A stretch of DNA of 64,000 nt. Origin: Clitopilus passeckerianus. Lineage: Eukaryota > Basidiomycota > Agaricomycetes > Agaricales > Entolomataceae. The notes beneath the pieces are model-generated. The model worked only from the letters and a program-made list of their open reading frames with translations. It made no database searches and was not told where the DNA came from. The position numbers and the translations under genes are program-made. This document shows, in pieces, positions 34,770 through 46,615 of this stretch. Each line of letters begins with the position of its first letter. Within the stretch, counting starts at the first letter, position 1. The stretch spans positions 434,001 to 498,000 of the forward strand of contig CALYLX010000144.1 in assembly GCA_944990035.1 (NCBI GenBank). The letters run 5' to 3'.

Positions 34770-37165
34770 ATGGACGATGAAACCGCAGAAATCGAGCTGG
34801 TATGTCTGGCACAGGCTATAGAGAAACATACTCTGACTCTACAAATCGAAGCTAGAGCAAAATCTGAATAAGACCCGCCAGCTATCCAAACGAATGATAT
34901 GTAAGTGAACTTCCTAACATTTCAGTCCAAATCCTCATATCCTCAGCCCTGCTCGACAGCTTTGACGGCAGGCTAGCCAAGCTGGAGAAGTCAATACTGC
35001 CTTTGTATACTTCGACCCAAGTTATCAACAAACGAGCATCGAGTAGGCGGACTTCCTCTCGCATCAAAACTTCTGTTAATCAGCCCCCGAAGATATTGAG
35101 AAAACCCTGCTGAAAATCAGCGAAGTCTCAAGTAGTGCTGACGGAATTGCTGCGGAGCAAACGCTGATTCTACGTGGGTAGGTTTTCTCTATTAGATGTG
35201 CCGTCCCTGGTCACTAACATTGCCTCAGACCGCAGGTCGGCCAGCTCGAACGGTACAAGGAGGCATTGGAACGACTCAATGTTAGCATCCTTCTCAAATC
35301 CTCCGACCTTGATACAGAGACAACGGTAAGTCTATGGCAGTGCTCTGATGCGACTTCTAAGCTCATCAACTTGTGTAGGCGCAACTAGTTGAAACTGGCG
35401 CGAAGAAACTCTCCCAGCTGTACACCAAGCTTGTAGCAGAGATTTCTTCTGGTTCGACCCCTGTTCCAGGCTCTGACTGGCACATGCTACCACCACAGCC
35501 CTCGATTCTCTCAAATCTGCGACAAATTGTTGGTTTCTTGAGGACGCTGCCATTACCTGCAACCCACCCGTCTCATCCTGCGGCTCCTTCAATCTTGTCA
35601 ACTCTGAAAGAGGCGCAGAAGGGATATGCTGACATGAGAGGCAGTTGGGGCCAGAAATGCCTCGAGGGACAAGGAAAGAGGGTCGTGGATCGTGCTGATA
35701 CCATTGACGTAGTGGCTGCGGGGAAGGAATTCGGAAAATGGGTAGAATTGCTATTGGAGGTTGCTGAGGTACGTTGTAATAGTGGCAGGTCATCGATTTC
35801 GCTAAGGGTTACTTTCAGGATGAGCATCAGCTGTTGACGCAAATGGTCCCCTTGCCGTCGCAAGCCACGTCCGCTTATAACGCGCTCCTGGCGCCCTTGT
35901 TGAAGCTCTTCAACAATACCCTGACGTCCCTCGTGGGCCTCATCAAGAGGTCTCTTCACAAATATACGTTCTTGGCTCTGTCTGCCTACGAGGCACTCCT
36001 CTCGCTTCAACCCAGATGGGAAGATGTCCTGTCTCGTCGTGGTGCCGAGAGTAGAAAGGACACCAATGACTTCAAGGAAGGGCTGCACACACTTCGTGCT
36101 GTATGCCTGCGGAGCTTCCCAGAGTTCCTTGCCGACCTCAAACTCGGTTCAATGGGCAAAGGTGGCGAACTGGTCACCACCGGGCTCACAGACTTCTCGA
36201 TTTCGGTATGTCACGCACGTTCGTCTCCCTTACTAGCATCTCAATACAAATGTGCCTAGACTGTCAAATATATGGAACGGCTGCCAGACGTCAAGAGCGC
36301 GGTTGAATCCGCGTTGACGACACTCGGGGACGGTAACTGGAAGATGGGTGAAGGTGTTCAAGTGGGCAGCAAAAACGCAAAACCTGAATCTGCTGAAGAA
36401 TCTGTCATTCTAGAACACTTTACCTGTACGTCTATCCTCCTTCCTTGCTGGTCTTCTCCGCATGGCATACTGATGGATGAGTGATATACAGACGACGTGG
36501 TTCAGACAGCGACTACCAGTTTGAATACCTTATCACGGACATCCCGGCGGCCCGCCATCGCCGCCATTTTTCTATTGAACAACATCTCGTATTTACGGCA
36601 TCATCTACTTTTGGAACCAGTGCATCCTTCGCTGCCGCTACTACTTTCGAAACAGACTAAGGAACACCTGGACCAGAGCTTCCGCAAGGCGAAGGCTGGA
36701 TATTTTGATGCCAACTTCGGCACGCTCACCCAGGCGCTGACAGATGATCCCAAAGAGAAGGCAAATAGAGCAGCAACAAAGGAGAAGCTCACGAGGTTCT
36801 ACGACTTGCTGGAAGAGGTCATGGAGCGCCATAAGTTTGCAAAGGTTATGGAGGACGACGGGGACGGACGAGAACAGATCGGGGAAGAGATCGTCAAGCT
36901 TGTGGTACCCATTCTACAACGCTTTTTGCAGAAACATCGTGACAAGGAATTCAGTAAAAGTAAGGATCTTACGCGTTCTAATACCTGTCTGAGTGCTCAC
37001 AAGACCTCTTTTCTGTCTCTCCCGGGAACCAGATCCGCAGAAATGTATGTTCCGCTCAATGGTCTACACCCCGATATTCTCGTAAATGGCTAATACTTAT
37101 CTTTTGGCAGATATCAAATTGTCGCCGGATGCAGTGGAAAACCAGCTCCGGGGTATATACCGTTG
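34770..37165 (+). CDS. EXO70: Exocyst complex subunit Exo70
   Basis: About eleven exons from ATG 34770 (MDDETAEIEL) to TGA 37163..37165; exon 1 is only 30 nt. The N-terminal helical part (LLDSFDGRLAKLEKSILPLY, EDIEKTLLKISEV, QLERYKEALERL) and the helical-rod C-terminal half (FLLNNISYLRHHL, FRKAKAGYFDANFG, RFYDLLEEVMERH, IVKLVVPILQRFL) match Exo70. The final spliced exons give the usual NPQKYIKLSPDAVENQL end. Exo70 binds PI(4,5)P2 and Rho GTPases and tethers secretory vesicles to the plasma membrane at hyphal tips and septa. Confidence 0.92.
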
Positions 37166-38907
37166 ACGGCACGCCTGTCTATCTTTCCAACGTATCGCGT
37201 GCCCCCCTGATGTACGATATTCGCTCGTCATTTGATATAATGCCAAGTCGCTGCCAAGAGAAATACTTTGAACATCCGCCACAGTTCGAGCGCTATTTTT
37301 AGCGTCGCTAAACGCATCAACAGAGCCGTCCGGTTAGATTCAAGAAATGACCATGCACTCATCCTGAGGCAGCACGGTGTTAGAGCGAGTAAACCGGCGA
37401 GCAGCCATGCCGATTACGCTTCTTTCTATATGTGTTGGATGGTGAAGATGGCACTGTGACTCCACTGCCAGGTTGATTTGAACTCTGTTCCTCAGTTCAG
37501 CGTTCCTCAGCATGTGCTATGGCCGAAGAGATAAGTGCCTTTACTAAACCCTGGGCCTCTCTATCTTATGATTCCATTAAACGACGTCGTTGCCCGGCAA
37601 AATCTCGTGTTGTGGCGACGAACTACGTAGTTGCGCGCCATATCCTGGGATTTGGGATGGTAATAATCTCTCTGGATAATTAAGCTCCAACTTTCACCCT
37701 TCAGAGACTCGCTCAGTCGAGACCTTTCGCGGCCTTCGACGGAATTCTTGTAGATATGCGCTCCAGTGGATGGAGGGCAAGTGACCGAAGCTTCCCCGTT
37801 TAGGGCAGGACCAAAGATACGCAAACAAAGGCGCTTTGCTATAGTGGGTCACAGCCACCTGAGGTTTCTTCAACCCTCTCTAATGCCTAGCACATTCACC
37901 TCGCGTAGAAACAGACTCTCACAGTATGCTCAATGTATCTTATCTTGGAAGAATGCCAGAAGATCCGGGAAGCCTTTATCTGCTTCGTCCTATGCTTAAC
38001 ACACCCTCAACATTGAGTTACTGGTTCTATCGCGCTTCGATCATCGTCTGATCAAAATTTCATGTGGTTCACGACGTACATCTTCATGACGACTCGGTTT
38101 CTTCGGAGGATTCTGTCCAGTGCAACGTATGCCTGGGTCTATAAGCGGCTACTGCTCAGACGCCACTTACATCTGGTCGGCTAACATACTGAAGCAAGCA
38201 TGCGCTTGAACAACAACATTGAGACAGTGACAACAGTCTGGGGTTAGCGCTGAGGGAAACCTCTAACCTCTTTTGACTGTAAATCATCCCCTTACATCAA
38301 AAGAAGCACCTCCCTACCGTTCCGAGTGGCCACGGGACCAGCTGATCGAATGGCAAAGATTCCGACCTCATGTGGTATCGCTGCTCTGTTGTAGTGATAT
38401 GGCGCCGGCAGATATATCCGTGTGGCTTTGCTATGGTGCAAGCTGACATACGTCACTATGCTAATGTGATTGTCGCGTTAGAGAATGGACGACGATACAG
38501 CCATTTCCTACTACAAGGTGCCGGCATCTCCTGCGCACTACATCGTGAGCTGTCGTCTCAATATTATATTTGTTCTCGATTACTCATATTGTGTATAGGG
38601 AAAACGGACCGCATGGTAATTCCTGTGTCTTCTTTCGATGCTGTGGACGGCTCGAACCCGGGATGACGGGAGCAGCCTTTATCAGGTGCTGTAAACGCAT
38701 GGTTATTCCTGACATGAAGCTTCAGAACATGTTATTTCGATCATTCTTTCCTCGGGTCGCAGAATCCCGCTCCATTTGGTCAGCAATCCACTGTCGTCCT
38801 CGCCTTGCCGGCAACGACTTGATACTTCTCTGTTATCATCCTTGCGCCATGCGGTGCTCGCGGTCACGTAGAGTCCGCAGAATGAAGAGCAACTCATCAA
38901 AAATGAG
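37166..38907. other. Intergenic, no gene seen
   Basis: 1.7 kb between EXO70 and fungalysin copy 2. Frames at 37268, 37766 and 38370 show no domain, and no splice pattern links them. Confidence 0.5.
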
Positions 38908-38914
38908 TATAAAA
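38908..38914 (+). promoter_or_regulatory. TATA box of fungalysin copy 2
   Basis: TATAAAA, 75 bp upstream of the start codon at 38983. Confidence 0.65.
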
Positions 38915-38982
38915 CGAATGCATTTCCACCGAGAGACCCCAGCTCTTGCTTCCCCAAGACTGTCCCCTACTCTTGCTTGACA

Positions 38983-41209
38983 ATGGTTGCCTTCAACAAG
39001 TTCTTGTCTTCGGTCGTCCTCGCCATCACCTACGCGTCTGCCGTTCAGGCATTCGCAGTTCCCGCTGCGCCCAAGCACGCCACTCACCGAACAAGAGTTG
39101 TCGGTCGTGGCCTTAAGCTTGAGGCTTTCCACCCCGTAGCCACCTACGAGGTAAGCTATTCGACTTATGCTGCGCCGAAATATCGGAACTAATGAGATTT
39201 AGACCTTCGGTGCCGGTGTCGATCATCCCTTGGCCAAGCGTGCCACCGAGAGCCTGGAAGATGCTGCCCTCTCTTTCCTCAATGAGAAGCTCAGGCTCAG
39301 CACTGGCGCTGCCAAGTTCCGCTCTGGATACACCGCAGAGACTGCCAAGCACGCATACCTCACCCAGACTCACGTATGCCTCTCACGTTTGGGCCGTTAT
39401 AATGCGCTGACATGATTCCGCTTATCCAGGATGGCATCCCATTCGCCAACGCAGTTGCCAACGTCCACTTCAGCCACGACGACAAGGTTGTTGCTTTCGG
39501 TTCCTCCTTCGTTAGGCCATGTACGTGGAGCTTTTCCATCTTCAATTTCAGGTTCCTTACGACTTCATTCCAGCCAAGATTGCTGACTCCAAGCCCACCA
39601 TCGGTCTCGATGTCGCCATCACCAACGCTGAGAAGGCTCTCGAGGGCAAGTACAACGAGCACCCCGCAACTCTTGAGTACCTCGCCAAGGAGGACGGCAC
39701 CGCCGCTTTGACCCACGTCATGCAAATCCGCAACGAGGAAGCCGGTACCTGGTACGAGGCATTCGTTGATGCCCACTCTGGTGAGGTCGTTTCCGTCGTC
39801 GACTTCGTTACCCAGGCATCCGTGAGTTGAACTGCTGTATTCTGAGCCATACCCCAACCTGACAATGGTATATCGTAGTACCTTGCCCTCCCCATCACCA
39901 AGGAAATCTTGACCCAAGGTTTCGAGACCCTCACCGACCCTCAAGATACCACCGCTTCTCCCAGCGGCTGGCACTCGACTGGAACCACCAGCACCACGTG
40001 AGTAGGCAGATGGATTGCTGCGAGCCAACCACATTCTGACCTCCTTTGACAGTGACACCAGCGGTAACAACGTCATCACCTACAAGGGATCCACCAGCGC
40101 AACCACCAAACAATCCTCGGCAACGTTGAACTTCAACTACCCCCAAGCCGCCGGTTCAGCACCCAGCACCACTGGTAACGTTGACGCCGCCCGTGTCAAC
40201 ACTTTCTACGTCGCTAACACGATCCATGACTTTGCCTACCGGTATGTTCTTGTCTGGATTGATTTTATAGCGCTTCATGACTAACTGGTGTCTCAGCTAC
40301 GGTTTCACTGAGGCTGCCTACAACTTCCAACAAAACAACTTCGGCAAGGGCGGTGCACAGAACGACCGTGTCACCATCTCCGTCCAGGACTCAGCTGGTA
40401 CCAACAACGCTGATTTCTCGACTCCCCCTGATGGCCAGTCCGGACACATGAGGATGTTCACCTGGACTTACACCTCTCCCCAGCGTGATGGTGCTCTCGA
40501 GAACGACATCGTCACCCACGAGCACACCCACGGTATCACCAACCGCATGACTGGTGGTGGTACTGGCCGTTGCCTCCAGACCACTGAGGCCGGCGGCATG
40601 GGTGAGGGTTGGTCTGATGCCATGGCTGAGTGGACAGAGCACACCTCTTCGACCGTCGGCGACTACGTCCTTGGTCAATATGTCATCAACAGCTCTTCGG
40701 GTATCCGTACTCACCCCTACTCGACCTCCGCATCCACCAACCCTCTCCGCTACTCTTCGATCAAGTCCCTCAATGAGGTCCACAGTAAGTTAACTTGCTC
40801 TATCACGATTTCCATGGGTTCTGACTACTTCGACAGACATCGGAGAAGTCTGGGCTAACATGCTCCACAACGTCTACGCACCCCTCGTTGCCGCATACGG
40901 CTTCGATGCCAATGCCAAGACCACCCCCAGCAGCACTGCCGGAAACGCCGTCTTCCTCCACCTCTTCATCGATGCTCTTGCTCTTCAACCTTGCAACCCC
41001 ACCTGTAAGTCACAATCTCCCCTTGATGGCTTCCCTCACCGCTAACATAATCCTCAGTCGCCAGTGCTCGTGATGCATGGATCCAGGCCGATGCCAACAG
41101 GTACGGCGGTGCGAACAAGTGCTTGTTGTGGAAGGCTTTCGCCAGCAGGGGTCTCGGTGTTGGTGCTTCTGGCTACACCGACAGCAGCACCCTCCCCTCC
41201 GGCTGCTAA
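38983..41209 (+). CDS. MEP: Extracellular metalloprotease, fungalysin (peptidase M36), copy 2
   Basis: About eight exons from ATG 38983 to TAA 41207..41209. Signal peptide [20 protein letters not shown], propeptide ([42 protein letters not shown]), and catalytic domain with [20 protein letters not shown], zinc site HEHTHG (40517..40531), [23 protein letters not shown] and [16 protein letters not shown]. Its codon usage is strongly biased to C-ending codons compared with copy 1, which with the TATA box suggests high expression. It has fewer introns in the catalytic domain than copy 1. Confidence 0.96.
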
Positions 41210-42185
41210 ACGTCAAAATATACCTATTCGTAAATTATGTACTTTTTATATGACAAAATCATCACCGGATTTCTTTCTCAAACACAACTCGAATGTTTGC
41301 TTGGATGAGGTTAAACAAAATGGAATAGGGCAGCGCCTGAATAAGCTAAAAGCTTTGTGTAAATCTTGATTGCTTGAAGTTCAATTTCAAGGGTTCCGTC
41401 TCTTCATTTCAAGGACAGCCGTTCATACTGGACTGGGGATCAAACGGATCAATTCTAACAATTTCGCTCATCTCTCGTCCGGTCTCCTACGATTTTTCAA
41501 GGGTTTTAAACGTGAACTTTGCGGCTAACCCCTCAATGATACTCAGGCAATAATGACAGGTGCGTATCGAAACATACTCTGACATTTTACGTCCAAGCAA
41601 AGCATGTATTGCTTTGCTATGATCAAGAGAGCCAAGAATAGCTTGAAATCGTTCTTATTCGGAAGGGCGTTCAGGTTGCCGGTAACCTGGGAATTGTCAG
41701 AAGGCCGAGAGTGGCGGACGCTGGGAACTTCGCCTTATATGTTCATGAGGTTCACACTATCACCTTCAGGGTCAGCAGACAGCAATGTTTCGAACCCTTG
41801 AAGACTGTCCCAGACCCTGCTTCGGCTCCTCAGAAGGTTCACCTTCATTCATAGGAGGGACGCCCACAACCGCATATTTTTGAGGGGGGAGCTGCAAGAG
41901 TTGTATACAATCAGATACCCCATTGACAGTGACCTGAGGCAAACCGGATGATTACAAGGTACACGAAAATCCTGGTCGTAGATCGCAACCCGTGGCCGTG
42001 ATCTGCTCCCAAGTCCCATCACGTCAACACCAAAATGCCCACAGGAGTATTTCTGGGCGTGTCATATATATAGCCTTGAGGCATGGAAGGTAACGAAGGA
42101 TTTCTGTTCCTTAATTCTTCTAACGACTACGTCCTCCAGAGTCTGGATACGGTGACCGAGCTTTGGCGTAAGCTCGCCAGCCAGC
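41210..42185. other. Intergenic, no gene seen
   Basis: About 1 kb. A conspicuous T/A-rich 3' flank of the protease gene, then GC-richer promoter-like sequence. A TATATATAG run near 42065 could be a TATA box for the following gene. Confidence 0.45.
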
Positions 42186-43386
42186 ATGGCTTCTCCAGAA
42201 GATCGGTATTGGTTTGATGGCGTGTTGGTGTCGATTCTCGCTTTCGGTGCGTAGAATATTTGTGACCCGTTTACAGGCGGTGTTAAGTCAGCCCTTGCAG
42301 GTGCTCTGTGTATGCTTTATCTCCAGCTCATACAAGTGTTTATTTCCCGCCCAACAAGAGGGCGGCGATTCTGGGGTCTTGTCCTCTTCTCAAGCATCCT
42401 TTTCCCCCTCGCATCGATAACTATTGGCGGTTTCCTGCGATTTACTGAAATGTCGTACGTTCTCCACCGAGACTGGGATCCCCAAGAATACATTCAGCTG
42501 CATGGAGGGGATAGTGTCCATGTGATGAGCCAGATCTGGTACGTTCGTCTATGTCCTGGAGCTTCCTATACTCAATGGACTCAATAGCGTGACCCTTATC
42601 CCTTGGGTTGGGGATATCCTCATCGTATGTGCCGTTGTCATTGGTTCTCTACCTCATGGGCTCACCTAATATTTTTCAGCTGTATCGGCTTTACGTCGTA
42701 TGGAATAAGTGCAGGTTTACCCTTGCGTTGCCATTGTTGCTCTACGTTGCTCAAGGCGGTGAGTTTCCAGCTTTCCCCTAGGCCGAATGGTTCGGCTTAG
42801 AATACTCCAGCGATGTCAATACCGTTCCTAATTGCACAGACGAGTCCTCAAGGCTCCCCTTGGAATGCCAAGGTTGACCTTTACGCGACCTGCTTCTCCT
42901 CTCTTTGCATCTCGCTCAACTTAGTGGCCACTTTGTCCATCACCGTCCGCCTGATTATGCAGCGCAAACGGGTTGAGCAGGTGATGGGACGTGTGCACGC
43001 GGCTTTCTACACCGGCTGGACAACAATTATTGTCGAGTCTGGTGCATTGTTCACAATATGGGGTGTCATTTATGTGATCCTCTTGGCTCGAGATAGCCCT
43101 GCTGAGGGAATATTCCTACTTCCGGCGCCTCAAATCATGGTATGTGCCCCTCCGCCCACATATACTACGTCTTCTAAACCCATTCCAGAGTCTCACCCGC
43201 ATGCTTATTGTCCTGCGAATGGCTCAGGATCGTGCGTGGTCGCCAGAGCTAGCGCGAGCGCTAGAACGTGGCAGAGTCGAATCCGATTGGCAAGTCTCGT
43301 CAACACTGAGCATACCACTGCACGATGTGCCTGCAAGTACAGTTGGCTCGCTACCGAGCAAGTTTCCCGATGACGTTTCCGTATAG
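42186..43386 (+). CDS. Seven-helix membrane protein (basidiomycete-expanded family)
   Basis: Six exons from ATG 42186 to TAG 43384..43386. The first intron is 42247..42300 (54 nt), not the 30-nt alternative; this joins DGVLVSILAFG to ALCMLYLQLIQVF. Seven hydrophobic segments follow the pattern of a large Agaricomycete family: helices at DGVLVSILAFGALCMLY, GLVLFSSILFPLASITIGG, the loop MSQICVTLIPWVGDILI, LYRLYVVWNKCRFTLALPLLLYV, LCISLNLVATLSITVRLIM, TIIVESGALFTIWGVIYVILL, LLPAPQIM into SLTRMLIVLRMAQ. The GDILI..YRLYVVW motif and YTGWTTIIVESGALFT are the family's marks. The cytosolic tail is short and Ser-rich. Ligand unknown. Confidence 0.85.
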
Positions 43387-43610
43387 TTATTCACCAAATA
43401 TATAATGTACATTGGTGCTGGTCGGACTACCTTAGATGTAATATAGTTCTGCATTCTGGACCTGTTTTGGGCATCTGGTCGTGTATAGTATAAGACAATA
43501 CAAGCGTGATTCATTTATCAACATTGAATATTGAATGCCCAGAGGTCAGATGCCCATCGTCAGCAGCGTCTCCAAGCAGCCCATTGACACTTGATAATCA
43601 CTCAGCCCGT

Positions 43611-46497
43611 TTAGTTGGAATCCGAACCCTCGTGGTACGGTTGGACGGGATTCCAGTAGCCCTCGCCATATTCTAGGTAGAGCTCCTGATCTGCTTCGAC
43701 TCTCTGGTCTGATAGTGGCCCACGGGTAAGAAATAATCGAAGTAGAAGGCGAGTAAAGACGACTCACTGAGAGTCATTAGGACAATCCGATGGTCTCCAT
43801 CGACATTAAAAACTACAATAATCCATGAGCGTCAATTTCTTGAGAGAAATGGCTCTAAACCAACCCAAAGCTTCGCAGTTCGGTTGAACCCCTAAATTTT
43901 TGGGATCGTTGATGTAGCGGGTTTCATTCCCCAACTTCAATGCATCCAGCCCTTCGGAAGAGTTCAAGCCAAACATGTAGTTCAGTCCGGTGTGCTGATT
44001 CAACAACTCGCTTAAGAAAAATAGTCAATTATCACACGATGCTGTAGAGAACTAGAGACATACACCCGCTCGTGAAACGAAGACTGCAAGTCTGGTATAA
44101 TCTCTGCTACATATTCTGCACAATGGGATGAGCAAGTATTATTCTGATGACGAGAACAGAGGGCGCAGACCTCCAAACATCGTCCGTGGTTTCATAGGCT
44201 TCGCAGCAAATGCACCAAATCCAAAGGCACCCTTTTTTATCGTCGGAGGCTGCAGAGTCTTGTGAGTTATACCAACACCTACATAACATCTTGACCGACC
44301 AGAAAATTTCCCCGCAGCATGTCTACGTTGCCGCAGAGTTTGCTGTTAGTCCTTCCTATACATTGGGGTCAGATTTCTTCGAGATTAGAATCTCCAGTCA
44401 AGCCCTAGTACCTCTAATTGAACCATTCATCACTGTAGCTGGAGAAGGCAAATGTCGAAGGCTTACCGAGCGTCACATCCAGTACAAACCTCCGGATCGC
44501 ACTGCCTTCCAGAGGCTCTGCATTCACATATCTCTTCCAAACAATACTGTCCCTTTACTCTCCGCTTCTTCTTCTTCCCTTTTCGGCCTTTTCCGCACGT
44601 GCAGCCTTTCCAGCGAATTTTACCTATTGAAGTTGGGGTAAGTCAGAAAACGACCGAGGGATGTTTTGAGTGAATAGAAACCCACAGTCTGCCTCACACC
44701 GGCATAATCTTTGACAGTGTTGGCTTGCTTCGTAGCATTTACATGAGGCAAATTGATTGCAGGGACCTGGATGATGACATGGAGGGACACTGGATAAATG
44801 TGAGTTGTGTATGAGAGGGTTTGGAAACACTGGAACAGTCAATAGGAAGGCTTACGGGACAAAGTCCGGATTGGAGCACGCCATTTCTCTTTTCCCGTCC
44901 ACTGATCAATTAAGAGAAACGATCAACCATGTTCCGGAGGCGAACGGTATCAATGGAAAGTAACTCACCAAACGGACGTCTAATTAGATGAGGTGGAGGA
45001 TCTCGATGTCTATCCCGCTCGATCTTTGTGTCGTCAAATAATTGGCATCTCAGGGCAAACACCTCTTGACACGAGATTTGACAAATGATGGAAAGATCGC
45101 AAGGGGAGGTATCAGGTAATACCTTGAGGATACTTCTTGCTGTAGCGCTCCTTTCGTTGGGATCGGACTAGGATATTGCTCGTGAATTAAGGGCTAGAAT
45201 GAGTGTTTCGACGTACCATCAGAGCATCTTGATCATCTTGAAAATGAAAGATGCACGCCTCCCCACAGGGCATTCTGCACGCATTTAGAACTTCATCGCC
45301 GGTCAATTTGGGTCTTGGCTCGTCTAAGCCTGGGTATAAGCTAGCTGGGAAGGGCGGTTCATCTTTCACATTCGTCAGAGAATGTGTTTGAAACCTACCG
45401 TGTGTAGGGCAGTGCAGACGCAAACAACCTAGCTTTGGACAGAAATACGGGAGATCTTGATCCAAGTCGATGAAGAGATCGGGTATATCATGGGGTGAAG
45501 AAAGGAAAGATTTCCGAGGTAAAGTGCGAGCGCCTTGCTCCTCGGTGGAGATGCCTGTCCACCAGGGTATATCCCTGCAGAGTCGATGATTTTAGTGACA
45601 TGCCATATAGGACGCGAACAGCAGCCTCACCGCTGAGCTGTATCCCATAGAAGCCCAGAGGTCCTTTGTATTCGTATCTTTCGGAGCATCTTCAGTCGGT
45701 CTATTTGAGAAAACGTGAACCCGTGGTCATGGTAGAGACGGGTTGCAGTTTCTAATTGAATGATCTCCACTTTAATGTTTCTATCACATTTCAAGTCAAA
45801 TGAAAAGTATAAGAGGGCACTGACAGTCGGGATCAGGGAAATCTTCTTGCCATTGTAGGCTATCAAAAAGTCCGATATATCTCTCGAATGGAAAGTTCGG
45901 GTCGTCTGAGAAGGGTATGAACGAAACGTAGTGTGTCCCAGTCACGGCGTTTGTTGACGCTTCCTCGGGGACAAAGTAATTAGTGGAGGCGGAGGTGCAG
46001 ATTGTGTACTGAGGAAGACCTTTCATCAGGTCCGCCTCAATAACCGTTGACTCTACGGAACGATATATGTCCACGAGCTCGTCGGAGTCAAACTCTTGGA
46101 CCGTGAATGAATTGACGTCCATGTCAACGTCGAATTCAATTAGGTCTCCATCATTGGCCGAGAAACATAGAGCTTCTTCGTCATTTTCTGTTACAGGAAG
46201 CTCGGGAAGCAGGGACTGAAGCGCATTGAGGCAATATCCCTTCTCCCAGGTATAATATTCCTCCCAAGTTTCCTGGTAGATTTCGACCGCGAGTTTGGAC
46301 AAGTCATCGAGTTGATCGAGGCCTTGACCGTCATGGTCACTTTCCTTATCGCTGAAGTCATCCATTCTCCCGCGTTTCTGAGTAGTAACCAGGCCTCGAT
46401 CGTCCCAGGAACCGTTCTGGAGAATATGGGGTAGCTCGACGGAGGTATATCGTGTAGGAAATACTTGACGCCGCCTGAGCCGCTTCAAACTTGGCAC
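43611..46497 (-). CDS. EZH2: EZH2/E(z)-like histone H3K27 methyltransferase (CXC-SET)
   Basis: About twelve exons ending at TAA 43611..43613. The N-terminal start is unsettled: the frame at 46497 begins with GTG, and the first in-frame ATG is 46365; an upstream exon is possible. After an acidic N-terminal region and FCPKLGCLRLHCPTHG comes a CXC domain (PCHHPGPCNQFASCKCYEAS..HCQRLCRCEADC; KIRWKGCTCGKG; YCLEEICECRASGRQCDPEVC), then the SET domain: FGFGAFAAKPM, EYVAEII, LDALKLGNETRYIN, PNCEAL, DGDHRIVLM, ELYLEYGEGYW. The CXC contains a Lys/Arg-rich insertion (GRKGKKKKRRVKG). The NHS-type SET motif reads IND instead of NHS. PRC2 catalytic subunit by family. Divergent from ATG18. Confidence 0.83.
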
Positions 46498-46615
46498 TGG
46501 CCTGGGAATAACATACCTAATTGGGCGCTCGTAGATGATGACTCAGCGGCCGGAAATAGCAGTCTGTGGTCATGACTGCTTTAGTCCAAGCTTCACCTTG
46601 AACACTGCGGCTGCG

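Noticed and set aside
39360..40079. 239-codon minus-strand frame
   Set aside because: Antisense shadow of fungalysin copy 2; an effect of its C-ending codons.
42247..42276. 30-nt intron in the seven-helix protein gene
   Set aside because: Too short; the AG at 42300 gives a normal 54-nt intron and the expected helix sequence.
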